From Pseudoalteromonas shioyasakiensis (GTDB lineage Bacteria > Pseudomonadota > Gammaproteobacteria > Enterobacterales > Alteromonadaceae), in assembly GCF_001550135.1 (NCBI RefSeq), contig NZ_LRUE01000014.1, positions 1-64,000 on the forward strand: a DNA stretch of 64,000 bases. The letters run 5' to 3'. The position numbers and the translations under genes were made by a program. The notes below the pieces were generated by a model that searched no databases, was not told the origin of the DNA, and saw only the letters and a list, made by a program, of their open reading frames with translations. This document shows positions 34,977-42,189 of this stretch, in pieces. How positions within the stretch are numbered: the stretch's first letter is position 1; each line of letters opens with the position of its first letter.

Positions 34977-36544
34977 TATTGTGCCTCGTAAGTCGATTGA
35001 ATCGCAGTGATCACAGCTTGTGCTTTAGCGCGGGTTTCATTGGCTTCTGATTGTGGGTCTGAATCAAACACCACACCTGCACCTGCTTGTACGTAGGCCG
35101 TGCCGTTTTTAACAAACGCAGAGCGAATAACAATACAGCTATCCATGGCGCCATCGCCCGTTAAATAACCCACTGCACCTCCATAGCTGCCGCGGCGTTT
35201 TTGTTCGGTTTGACGAACTAACTCAGCAGCGCGTACTTTAGGTGCACCCACTAAGGTGCCCATGTTCATACAAGCTTGGTAAGCATGCAGCGCATCGAGT
35301 TCAGGTTTTAAAGTACCCACCACACGTGAAACTAAATGCATTACTTGTGAGTAGCGGTCTACTTTTAATAATTCTTTTGCATGACGTGTGCCTGGTACGC
35401 TAATACGGGCTACATCATTTCGCGCTAAATCAACTAACATCAGGTGCTCGGCACGTTCTTTTTGGTCGTTACGAAGTTCAAGCTCAATGCGGCTGTCTAG
35501 GTCTGGATTAATTTGCCCGTTAGCAAACTTGCCACGAGGGCGAGTACCAGCAATTGGGTATACCTCAACTTGTTTACTCTCTGCGCAATATTTGAGGGCT
35601 GACTCGGGTGATGCGCCGAATAACACAAATTCTTCATCGCGCATGTAAAACATATATGGGCTTGGGTTTTGTAGTTTTAATTGGCTGTAAGCATGAAGTG
35701 AGTCTGGGCAGGCGAGAGAAAAAGTACGTGACGGAACAACTTGGAAAATATCACCATCAACGATGTTGTTTTTTAACTTGATGACGTGTTCGCAGTATTG
35801 CTCGTCGCTAACATCAACAGAAATTGGGTTTGAGCCTGTTTGCTTTTGCCCTTGGTAGCTTTGTGCATTGTCACATACGGCATTTAAACGCTCTAACTGT
35901 TGACCAACCTCAAAGCAATTAGCATGAACTTCAGGGCCGTTAAATACATTGCCAATTAGTTCGGTTGTTTTTGCTTGATGGTCGATGACAACTAACGTTT
36001 CGGCTAGGTAGAAAACATAATCAGGGCAGCTGTTTTCGCCGTCAGGCACATCAGAAAGAGTTTCGAAATTAGCAACCATATCGTAGGCAAATACACCGCC
36101 TAAGAACACAGAAAATGGGTTATCTGTGGTGCTTTTAATACTATTAATACAGCTACGTAGCGCACTAAAAGCGTTATCTGCTACTAATTTACTGGCTTCA
36201 TCAATGTCGCTTGCTACTTCGTTGTAGGTTAACGTTAATGTGTCTTCTACAAGCTCAGCAGAGCAGTTTTGCACATGAGTTTGTAAATAAGGCAGTAATT
36301 GTTTGCCGTTATTTGACTGTGCAGTGAGTGTGACCTGTTTGCCTTGGCAAACAATACGTAGCGCTGAGTCAACCAAAATTAGACTTTTTACACTGTCTTT
36401 AGAATCAATTTCAGCAGACTCTAACAGCAGTGAATTAGGCTTATCGAGTAAACTGTATAACGCAAGTGGGCTACTGATGTAGTCGCGCACTTGAGTGATA
36501 CTGGTTACTTCACCCGGTGTCGTTGTTATATGACTAAAAATCAA
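34976..36544 (-). CDS. trpE: anthranilate synthase component I
   Basis: 522 residues. The first Trp step, feedback-inhibited through the LLLES motif (LLLESAEIDSKD near residue 38, the Trp-binding site). Catalytic chorismate-binding region with GTRPRG, RNDVARI and GAPKVRAAELV near the C-terminus. The start is TTG at 36544: an in-frame TGA lies two codons upstream, no ATG fits, and GGGAG sits 8 nt before it. Preceded by two tandem attenuators. A five-codon out-of-frame ATG mini-ORF overlaps the TTG. Confidence 0.97.
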   Translation of the reverse strand: MIFSHITTTPGEVTSITQVRDYISSPLALYSLLDKPNSLLLESAEIDSKDSVKSLILVDSALRIVCQGKQVTLTAQSNNGKQLLPYLQTHVQNCSAELVEDTLTLTYNEVASDIDEASKLVADNAFSALRSCINSIKSTTDNPFSVFLGGVFAYDMVANFETLSDVPDGENSCPDYVFYLAETLVVIDHQAKTTELIGNVFNGPEVHANCFEVGQQLERLNAVCDNAQSYQGQKQTGSNPISVDVSDEQYCEHVIKLKNNIVDGDIFQVVPSRTFSLACPDSLHAYSQLKLQNPSPYMFYMRDEEFVLFGASPESALKYCAESKQVEVYPIAGTRPRGKFANGQINPDLDSRIELELRNDQKERAEHLMLVDLARNDVARISVPGTRHAKELLKVDRYSQVMHLVSRVVGTLKPELDALHAYQACMNMGTLVGAPKVRAAELVRQTEQKRRGSYGGAVGYLTGDGAMDSCIVIRSAFVKNGTAYVQAGAGVVFDSDPQSEANETRAKAQAVITAIQSTYEAQ

Positions 36545-36573
36545 ACCTCATTCTCCCTCATTCCCAAAAACTC

Positions 36574-36614
36574 TTTAAAAAACAAAACCCCGCGAAGCTA
36601 TGCTTGGCGGGGTT
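36574..36614 (-). terminator. trp attenuator 2: terminator (regions 3:4)
   Basis: AACCCCGC / GCGGGGTT plus an inner AAGC/GCTT helix (one C-C mismatch), then a T-rich run GTTTTGTTTTTT on the minus strand, 30-70 nt before trpE. Region 3 (36602-36611) can instead pair with region 2 (36654-36663), which overlaps the stop codon of the second leader peptide. Confidence 0.9.
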
Positions 36615-36657
36615 CGTATAAAGATGCCTATAAATTAGATAGACCCTTACCGTCCCG

Positions 36658-36708
36658 CTAAGCCAGGCGCCACCACCAATGATGTGTAAGAGTTGCTATG
36701 TAATTCAT
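36658..36708 (-). CDS. trpL2: second trp operon leader peptide
   Basis: 16-residue peptide MNYIATLTHHWWWRLA, start ATG 36708 with AAGG 9 nt upstream, stop TAG 36658. Three consecutive Trp codons just before the stop are the sensor of charged tRNA-Trp: stalling there frees region 2 (36654-36663) to pair with region 3 (36602-36611), an antiterminator of 4 + 5 bp with one mismatch, and prevents terminator 3:4. Lies downstream of a complete first leader/terminator unit. The symbol is descriptive only. Confidence 0.9.
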   Translation of the reverse strand: MNYIATLTHHWWWRLA

Positions 36709-36732
36709 TATAAAGCCTTAAAATTTAGATAT

Positions 36733-36760
36733 AAAAAAACCCGCTACATGAGCGGGTTTT
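36733..36760 (-). terminator. trp attenuator 1: terminator (regions 3:4)
   Basis: Minus-strand hairpin AAACCCGCT-CATGT-AGCGGGTTT followed by T7. Region 3 (36751-36757) can alternatively pair perfectly over 7 bp with region 2 (36787-36793), which lies just after the first leader peptide's stop. Confidence 0.92.
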
Positions 36761-36795
36761 GAAATCGTTAGACACGACAATTCGTCACCCGCTAG

Positions 36796-36840
36796 TTACG
36801 AGTGCCACCACCAAATTGTGATTTGAATTGTTTTGTTCAT
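36796..36840 (-). CDS. trpL: first trp operon leader peptide
   Basis: 14-residue peptide MNKTIQITIWWWHS, ATG 36840 to TAA 36796. Three consecutive Trp codons sit two codons before the stop. A 1:2 helix (CACTCG with CGGGTG) can form when translation completes, releasing region 3 to build the terminator; ribosome stalling at Trp codons favours 2:3. Classic Trp-attenuation geometry. The Shine-Dalgarno sequence is weak. Confidence 0.92.
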   Translation of the reverse strand: MNKTIQITIWWWHS

Positions 36841-36876
36841 TGTTATTACTTATTTAACGTGTCTGAAAGTGCATAC

Positions 36877-36906
36877 AGTAAAGCGTACCTAAGCCGATAC
36901 TGTCAA
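36877..36906 (-). promoter_or_regulatory. trp operon promoter
   Basis: On the minus strand TTGACA (36906-36901), 18-nt spacer, TTTACT (36882-36877). The predicted start falls about 30 nt before the first leader peptide. I do not see the CTAGTTAACTAG-like TrpR operator expected over an enteric-type trp promoter. Confidence 0.6.
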
Positions 36907-37017
36907 GCATTAATTTACATATTAATACGTGTTGGGCATTTACCTCTCGTAATTGCCCAATTATGTGGGTATATATGTCTAACCTAAAAAGATAATCACG
37001 CCCTGACACTAAATTTT

Positions 37018-37026
37018 TGTTATACT
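37018..37026 (+). promoter_or_regulatory. extended -10 promoter of rnm
   Basis: TGTTATACT, i.e. TG-N-TATACT, 43 nt before the TTG start; no good -35 box, as usual for extended -10 promoters. Between it and the trp promoter lies a 7-bp dyad TTGGGCA / TGCCCAA (36932-36960). Confidence 0.5.
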
Positions 37027-37068
37027 CACATCATTGATTCAAGAACTTACGTAAAGCAGTCTTTCCCT

Positions 37069-37908
37069 TTGATAAAATACGATTTACATAGCCATACCAC
37101 ATACTCAGATGGTCAGCTATCAGTCGAGCAATTGTTACACCGCGCGGTTGAGAAAAACATAGATGTGTTTGCAATTACCGATCACGACACGTTAAGTGCA
37201 ATAAAACCAGCACGCCAAGTTATTGCAGATGATAATTTACCGCTTAAACTAATTGCTGGTGTTGAAGTATCGACAAAATGGGAAAGCTTTGAAATTCATA
37301 TTGTTGGCTTAAATGTTGATGATGAAAATGACGCACTTTTGTCATTATTACAGGCGCAACAAGCCAAGCGTGAAGAGCGCGCTTTAGAGATAGGTCGTCG
37401 CCTTGCGAAAAATGGTTTTGAAGGCATTTACGACCAAGCAAAAACATTTGCTGAAAACGCCCAGATCACACGCGCGCATTTTGCCCGTGCACTGATTGAG
37501 CGTGGTGTTGCTAAAAACTTTCCTGGAGTATTTAAAAAGTACTTAGGGCGAGGAAAAACAGGCTATGTACCAAGTAGTTGGTGTGATATGCAAACCGCAA
37601 TTGCTGCCATTCACCAAGCCGGTGGGGTTGCCGTTCTTGCTCATCCTGGGCGTTATCAAATGTCTAACAAATGGCTACGTAAGTTAATTATTGAATTTAA
37701 AGACGCAGGTGGCGATGCGATGGAAGTTGCACAACCACAGCAAGCACCCAGTGAGCGCCAGTTTTTAGGTGAACTGAGTCGTGAATATGGCTTACTTGCA
37801 TCACAAGGGTCAGATTTTCATTTTCCGACCAGTTGGTTGGAGTTAGGTAAAAATTTATACTTACCAAAAGATTGCCAAGGGGTTTGGCAAGCATGGGAAG
37901 GGCAATAG
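37069..37908 (+). CDS. rnm: RNase AM / YciV (PHP-domain 5'-3' exonuclease/phosphoesterase)
   Basis: 279 residues, PHP fold with metal ligands in DLHSHTTYSDG, ITDHDTL, HPGRYQMSNKWL and SQGSDFHFP. Very close in pattern to E. coli YciV, which removes 5' nucleotides from short RNAs and matures 5' ends of rRNA, and hydrolyses 3',5'-nucleotide bisphosphate. Start TTG 37069, without a clear Shine-Dalgarno; the next plausible in-frame start would remove the metal site. Divergent from trp as in E. coli; yciO follows after 9 nt. Confidence 0.92.
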   Translation: MIKYDLHSHTTYSDGQLSVEQLLHRAVEKNIDVFAITDHDTLSAIKPARQVIADDNLPLKLIAGVEVSTKWESFEIHIVGLNVDDENDALLSLLQAQQAKREERALEIGRRLAKNGFEGIYDQAKTFAENAQITRAHFARALIERGVAKNFPGVFKKYLGRGKTGYVPSSWCDMQTAIAAIHQAGGVAVLAHPGRYQMSNKWLRKLIIEFKDAGGDAMEVAQPQQAPSERQFLGELSREYGLLASQGSDFHFPTSWLELGKNLYLPKDCQGVWQAWEGQ

Positions 37909-37917
37909 GAGCGTGTA

Positions 37918-38538
37918 ATGAGTCAGTTTTTTCATATTCATCCAGATAATCCGCAACCACGCTTAATCAGCCAAGCGGTTGATATTATCAAGCAGGGCGG
38001 TGTTATCGTATACCCAACCGATTCGGGTTATGCACTTGGCTGTAACATTGGTAATAAGCAAGCAAAAGAGCGCATCGAACGTATTCGTGGTATTGAAAAA
38101 CACCATAACTTTACTTTGGTCTGTCGTGACTTATCAGAGCTATCTACTTATGCTCGTGTTGATAATCAGTTATTCAGATTAATTAAAAATAACACCCCTG
38201 GGCCTTATACGTTCATCTTTAAAGGCACTAAAGAAGTACCAAAGCGTTTATTAAACGAAAAGAAAAAAACCATTGGTATTCGTGTTATCGAACACCCAAT
38301 CACCTGTGCTTTATTGGCTGAATTAGGTGAGCCGTTAATGTCGTGCTCTTTAATTTTACCGGGTGAGCAATATACCGAGGCTGATCCTGATGAAATTCGC
38401 GATCGCATTGAAAAGCAAGTTGATTTAATTATTCATGGTGGTTATCTTCCTGAACAGGCAACCACAGTAATTGACTTGTCGGATGATGATATCGAAATCT
38501 TACGTGTCGGTTGTGGTGATACTAAACCATTTGAGTAG
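37918..38538 (+). CDS. yciO: YciO (YrdC/Sua5-like threonylcarbamoyl-AMP synthase family)
   Basis: 206 residues, single YrdC domain with the nucleotide-site motifs GGVIVYPTDSGYALGC, KHHNFTLVC and GPYTFIFKGT. YciO is the paralogue of TsaC (t6A tRNA modification), generally unable to replace it, and of unclear substrate. Strong GGAG upstream; scpA starts 8 nt after its stop. Part of rnm-yciO-scpA. Confidence 0.9.
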   Translation: MSQFFHIHPDNPQPRLISQAVDIIKQGGVIVYPTDSGYALGCNIGNKQAKERIERIRGIEKHHNFTLVCRDLSELSTYARVDNQLFRLIKNNTPGPYTFIFKGTKEVPKRLLNEKKKTIGIRVIEHPITCALLAELGEPLMSCSLILPGEQYTEADPDEIRDRIEKQVDLIIHGGYLPEQATTVIDLSDDDIEILRVGCGDTKPFE

Positions 38539-38546
38539 AGACTTCA

Positions 38547-39383
38547 TTGACTAGCCCAGAGCTTGACGCGCCAGATAATTTACAAGAGCCAGTACAGCAA
38601 AAGCTGCCACTGGCTTTTTTGCATGGCAAAGCGGTGGTCGATAAACCTGAAGACTTATATATTCCACCCGATGCGTTAGAGATCATTTTAGAAACCTTTG
38701 AAGGTCCTCTCGATTTACTTCTGTATTTAATCAAAAAACATAAACTCGATGTACTAGAACTCTCTATTTTTAGTATTACAGAGCAATACGTTAGTTATGT
38801 TGAAATGATGAGTGAGTTTCAGCTTGAACTGGCTGGTGAATACCTTGTCATGGCAGCGTTATTAGCACAAATTAAATCAAGATTATTGCTACCAAAACAT
38901 GAAGAGCTTGAAGAGGAAGAAGACCCACGAGCTGAGCTTGTAAGACGTTTACAAGAATACGAACAATTTAAAAAAGCCGCAGAAAATCTTGATGAGATCC
39001 CTCGCGAAGGCCGCGATATATTTGTAGCCGAAGCACTGGTGCCAGAATTGAGTGAGCGTGAGGTACTGTTACCTGACGTTGACATGAAAGACCTGTTAGT
39101 TGCCCTAAGCGACGTTATGGCCCGAGCCAAAACATTTGAACACCATCATATTACCGCAGAAGCCTTATCGACCCGTGAGCGCATGAGCTTAATTTTAGAT
39201 AAACTCTCAGAAGCGCAATCACAGTTGCCTTTTAGTACTCTTTTTACGGTAGAAGAGGGCAGAAGTGGTGTTGTAGTAAGCTTTATCGCGATGTTAGAGC
39301 TGGTGAAAGAAAACCTGATCAGCTGCTTTCAGGTAGATGCCAATAGCCAGATTTATGTTGGTTTGGTGGAAGAAGGCGAATAG
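38547..39383 (+). CDS. scpA: segregation and condensation protein A
   Basis: 278 residues, kleisin ScpA: EGPLDLLLYLIKKHKLDVLELSI at the N-terminus, LVMAALLAQIKSRLLLP, and a C-terminal winged helix (FSTLFTVEEGRSGVVVSFIAMLEL). Normally acts with ScpB and SMC in chromosome condensation. Start TTG at 38547 with a nearby GAG; ATG codons only occur well inside the conserved region. Unusually, scpB is not the next gene; repeats and accessory genes follow instead. Confidence 0.93.
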   Translation: MTSPELDAPDNLQEPVQQKLPLAFLHGKAVVDKPEDLYIPPDALEIILETFEGPLDLLLYLIKKHKLDVLELSIFSITEQYVSYVEMMSEFQLELAGEYLVMAALLAQIKSRLLLPKHEELEEEEDPRAELVRRLQEYEQFKKAAENLDEIPREGRDIFVAEALVPELSEREVLLPDVDMKDLLVALSDVMARAKTFEHHHITAEALSTRERMSLILDKLSEAQSQLPFSTLFTVEEGRSGVVVSFIAMLELVKENLISCFQVDANSQIYVGLVEEGE

Positions 39384-39425
39384 CTGAAAGTTAATAGTTT
39401 TAAGCTTTAAGCGGTAAGTTTTAAA
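39384..39425. repeat. AAGCTTTAAGC-type repeat downstream of scpA
   Basis: Sequence with TTTTAAGCTTTAAGCGGTAAGTTTTAA-type wording right after the scpA stop, akin to AAGCTGTAAG repeats in the rRNA spacer (66-96) and 386-408. Degenerate; relationship is by eye. Confidence 0.35.
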
Positions 39426-39445
39426 GGCAGTAGATCAATTATTAA

Positions 39446-39514
39446 AACTGGGTCATTACTAGTTGAGGGCCTGATAAATATATCAGGGCGCCTGCAATTT
39501 GCGACTACCCAGTT
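39446..39514 (+). ncRNA. candidate structured leader upstream of the ABM monooxygenase
   Basis: A 69-nt element closed by AACTGGGT (39446-39453) / ACCCAGTT (39507-39514). Inside is CCTGATA-AATA-TATCAGG (7-bp stem, 4-nt loop) with flanking AGG/CCT and TTG/CAA pairs. It ends 38 nt before the ATG at 39553. It matches none of the riboswitch cores I know. Alternatives are a small palindromic insertion element or the terminator region of the scpA transcript. Confidence 0.35.
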
Positions 39515-39552
39515 CTTGTCGTTATGTTCCGACTCGTTCTAAAAGGATATTT

Positions 39553-39846
39553 ATGTCAAAAGTAACGTTGAAAGGGTTTATTTTAGTTCCTGAGTCTGAC
39601 TTAGAGAACGTTAAATCTGAGTTGGTGACTCATAGGCGTCTTACCCTAGAAGAGGCAGGTTGCATTACTTTCAGTGTTACTGAACATACAGAAAACCCAC
39701 TTCGCTTTGATGTATACGAAGAGTTTATAGATAAATCGGCATTTGAATATCATCAGCAAAGAGTTAAAAACTCTTTATGGGGTAAAGTAACAACTTGTGT
39801 TGAGCGACATTACGAGATCTTTGAGTCATCACCAGTCAAGAAGTAG
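39553..39846 (+). CDS. antibiotic biosynthesis monooxygenase (ABM/YgiN-like) protein
   Basis: 97 residues, one ferredoxin-like ABM domain: KGFILVPESDLENV start, EEAGCITFSVTEH, PLRFDVYEEFIDKSAFEYHQQ (conserved YE and H of the family). Such small dimers oxidise quinols or act in stress response; exact substrate unknown. ATG 39553 has AAGGA upstream; a longer frame to 39499 would enter the palindromic element. Confidence 0.85.
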   Translation: MSKVTLKGFILVPESDLENVKSELVTHRRLTLEEAGCITFSVTEHTENPLRFDVYEEFIDKSAFEYHQQRVKNSLWGKVTTCVERHYEIFESSPVKK

Positions 39847-39936
39847 CTCGTAACGAAAGTTTGCTTCATATGGAATAAAAACACTTAACTTACAGAATGT
39901 TAAAAAATTGCACCAAGTCTCAGTACCTGATAAGTT

Positions 39937-39961
39937 GGCTTTCCCCATTTTGGGGTAAGCC
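39937..39961 (+). promoter_or_regulatory. strong hairpin in the leader of the small secreted protein
   Basis: GGCTT-T-CCCCA-TTT-TGGGG-T-AAGCC: 10 bp with one T-T mismatch, 20 nt before the start codon and 8 nt before the AAGGA site. No T run after it, so translation control or mRNA stability is likelier than termination. Confidence 0.45.
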
Positions 39962-39980
39962 TACTATTAAGGAAAATATA

Positions 39981-40343
39981 ATGAAAAAGTTAGGAATGGT
40001 ACTGTTATCTCTCGTTGCATTTGGAGCCTCAGCTGCAGAAAATTTGCAATTAGACCTTAACCTTTATTTGAATAATCAACTTGTAAAAACGCACGTTGTT
40101 AAAACTGAAGAAGACAAAACTCAAACAGTGACTGCAGATGATATTCTTAAATTTGATGTAACCCCTACATTGGACGACCAAACTGTGACACTAACATCAG
40201 CACTCTATAAATTTGAAAATGGCTCTTACAATAAATTTCAAGAACCTAAGTTAATGGTAAACCTTAATGAACCTGCAACGATTGAGGTTGGGACTGAGGG
40301 TGTTGAAGTGTATAAGATTGAAATAACAGCAAGTAAAATATAA
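39981..40343 (+). CDS. small secreted hypothetical protein
   Basis: 120 residues with a clear signal peptide (MKKLGMVLLSLVAFGASA, cleavage ~18). The mature part is beta-strand-rich, acidic and without Cys. I recognise no family. ATG 39981 is preceded by AAGGA; the upstream frame crosses the leader hairpin. Lone gene between the ABM and GNAT genes. Confidence 0.7.
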   Translation: MKKLGMVLLSLVAFGASAAENLQLDLNLYLNNQLVKTHVVKTEEDKTQTVTADDILKFDVTPTLDDQTVTLTSALYKFENGSYNKFQEPKLMVNLNEPATIEVGTEGVEVYKIEITASKI

Positions 40344-40425
40344 TTGTAATAGCATCTTTTATACGTTCTTATAGCGGCTAACTTTAGTGTGCTCCAATTA
40401 ATTAGCCGTCTATATTTAGGTATGC

Positions 40426-40468
40426 ACTTGTAAAAATAGGCATGCTCTAAGTAGCATCATTTACAAGT
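40426..40468. repeat. nested inverted repeat before the GNAT gene
   Basis: ACTTGTAAA (40426-40434) / TTTACAAGT (40460-40468), enclosing ATGCT-CTAAGT-AGCAT (40442-40457). It lies 43 nt upstream of the GNAT start. A second dyad, CGGCTAA/TTAGCCG, lies at 40376-40408. Confidence 0.4.
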
Positions 40469-40510
40469 ATCTTTAAGTTTCACCTATATTCAAATTTTTA
40501 AGGAAATCAG

Positions 40511-41362
40511 ATGCAAAGTAAACACATTACAATCAAAACCATGACCAAGAAGGAAGTTGAACTCATGATTGATTGGGCTGCAGCAGAAGGCTGGAATCCA
40601 GGCCTTAATGATGCAGAGTGTTATTTTGCTGCTGATCCTGAAGGATTTCTTGTTGGTTTTCTTGGCGATGAGCCTATTGCTACAATTTCTGCCATTAATT
40701 ATCACGATGCATTTGGCTTTATCGGCTTCTACATTGTTAAACCTGATTACCGTGGCAAAGGTTACGGAATACAAATTTGGAATGCCGCGTTAAAGCGCCT
40801 TGAAGGGTTGAATATCGGCCTTGATGGTGTGGTGGAACAGCAAGAAAACTATAAAAAGTCTGGTTTTAACCTGGCTTATCGCAATATTCGTTTTGCAGGA
40901 GTCGGTGGTGGTAATTCACAGCAAAATTCAGATATTGTTGATCTTGCTACTGTGCCATTCGAAATTATTGACGCATACGAACAGGCTTTTTTCCCAGTAA
41001 ATAGAGCAAACTTTACCAAAGCCTGGTTAAGCCAACCCCAATGCGACGCTTTGGGCGTAATGCACAATGGGGAATTGGCAGGATACGGGGTAATTCGCAA
41101 ATGCCAGAACGGCTTTAAAATTGGCCCTTTATTTGCCGACTCACCAGAATTGGCCGAATCTTTGTTCCTTGCTTTTAAATCTAAAGTGAGTGCATCTGAA
41201 GCTATTTTCCTTGATACGCCAGAAATTAATCAAGCTGCTGTTGTTCTAGCACAGAAGTACAACATGCAAGTGTCGTTCGAAACCGCCAGGATGTATACCG
41301 ACGAATGTCCTAGCTTGCCATTAAACCGTATTTTTGGCGTGACTTCTTTTGAAATCGGCTGA
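40511..41362 (+). CDS. GNAT family N-acetyltransferase
   Basis: 283 residues. The N-terminal half is a GNAT domain with the acetyl-CoA loop (PDYRGKGYGIQIW) and core FIGFYIVKP; the C-terminal half (about 145-283) is a second, degenerate GNAT-like domain (GYGVIRKCQNGFKIGPLFAD), as in two-domain acetyltransferases of the YjdJ/DUF1248 type. Substrate unknown. AAGGA upstream of ATG. Confidence 0.85.
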   Translation: MQSKHITIKTMTKKEVELMIDWAAAEGWNPGLNDAECYFAADPEGFLVGFLGDEPIATISAINYHDAFGFIGFYIVKPDYRGKGYGIQIWNAALKRLEGLNIGLDGVVEQQENYKKSGFNLAYRNIRFAGVGGGNSQQNSDIVDLATVPFEIIDAYEQAFFPVNRANFTKAWLSQPQCDALGVMHNGELAGYGVIRKCQNGFKIGPLFADSPELAESLFLAFKSKVSASEAIFLDTPEINQAAVVLAQKYNMQVSFETARMYTDECPSLPLNRIFGVTSFEIG

Positions 41363-41461
41363 GTTTATTGGGTTGAGTGATTAAACGGTTGTGAGTAAAA
41401 CTAAAAATTTATCACGTTAAAAATTAAACGCTTTTATCAACGAGTATTCATAATATTGCTA

Positions 41462-41530
41462 GCACCTTGCACCTAGCACCTAGCACCTTTTTCTCTTTCC
41501 CCTTTCCCCTTACAACTTTCTCCTTTCCCT
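41462..41530. repeat. heptamer repeat (GCACCTW x4) and pyrimidine tract
   Basis: GCACCTT, GCACCTA, GCACCTA, GCACCTT in perfect tandem (41462-41489), then a nearly pure C/T run to about 41530 with TTTCCCC units. It occupies the 270-bp gap between the GNAT and cytochrome b561 genes. Same period and CTAG content as the repeat at 542-567. Confidence 0.75.
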
Positions 41531-41633
41531 GGGTGTGCATATACGCACAGAAGCTGTTCGTTTTACGCTATTTTCATTATATAACCCATCGGTTAATCTA
41601 TATTTAGTTTCACGATTCTCATGGGAAATGAGC

Positions 41634-42188
41634 ATGTTAAAGAATTCAAAGTCAAGTTATGGCTGGGTTGCCATCTTATTGCATTGGTTAATGGCACTTG
41701 GGGTGTTTGGTTTGTTTGGCTTAGGCGTGTATATGGTTGAGCTAACCTATTACGACGCTTGGTACAAAGGCTCTTTGGACTTACATAAAAGCGTGGGCAT
41801 TACCTTAGCGGCATTATTGCTGTTTCGATTTGGTTGGCGCTTATTAGGCACCCAACCTGAGCCTGTTGCAGGTAGTCCAAAAGCAATGAATCGAGTTGCA
41901 CACTCAGTCCATAAACTAATTTATTTAGCTTTAATCGTCATTGTGACATCAGGCTATTTAATCTCTACGGCTGATGGCCGTGCAATTGAAGTATTTAATT
42001 TATTTGCTGTACCGGCATTACCCGAGTCGGTCGCGAACCAAGAAGATATTGCAGGTAAAATTCACTTTTATGCCGCGTATGGGCTAATAGCTGTGGTTGT
42101 TTTACATGCTTTAGGGGCACTAAAACATCATTTTATCGATAAAGATAAAACCTTAATTAGAATGATCAAACCATTGAAGGATGATTAA
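41634..42188 (+). CDS. cytochrome b561 family protein (YceJ-like)
   Basis: 184 residues, four membrane segments with paired haem-binding His ([58 protein letters not shown]). An inner-membrane b-type cytochrome, often annotated YceJ, typically paired with YceI. Start ATG 41634, 7 nt after GGGA; ATG 41628 is an alternative. The yceI-like gene starts 1 nt after its stop, so the two are an operon as in E. coli. Confidence 0.9.
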   Translation: MLKNSKSSYGWVAILLHWLMALGVFGLFGLGVYMVELTYYDAWYKGSLDLHKSVGITLAALLLFRFGWRLLGTQPEPVAGSPKAMNRVAHSVHKLIYLALIVIVTSGYLISTADGRAIEVFNLFAVPALPESVANQEDIAGKIHFYAAYGLIAVVVLHALGALKHHFIDKDKTLIRMIKPLKDD

Positions 42189-42189
42189 T

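Noticed and set aside
36802..36987. 61-codon plus-strand ORF over the trp promoter and leader
   Set aside because: It is antisense to the first leader peptide and promoter, has no Shine-Dalgarno and no family resemblance.
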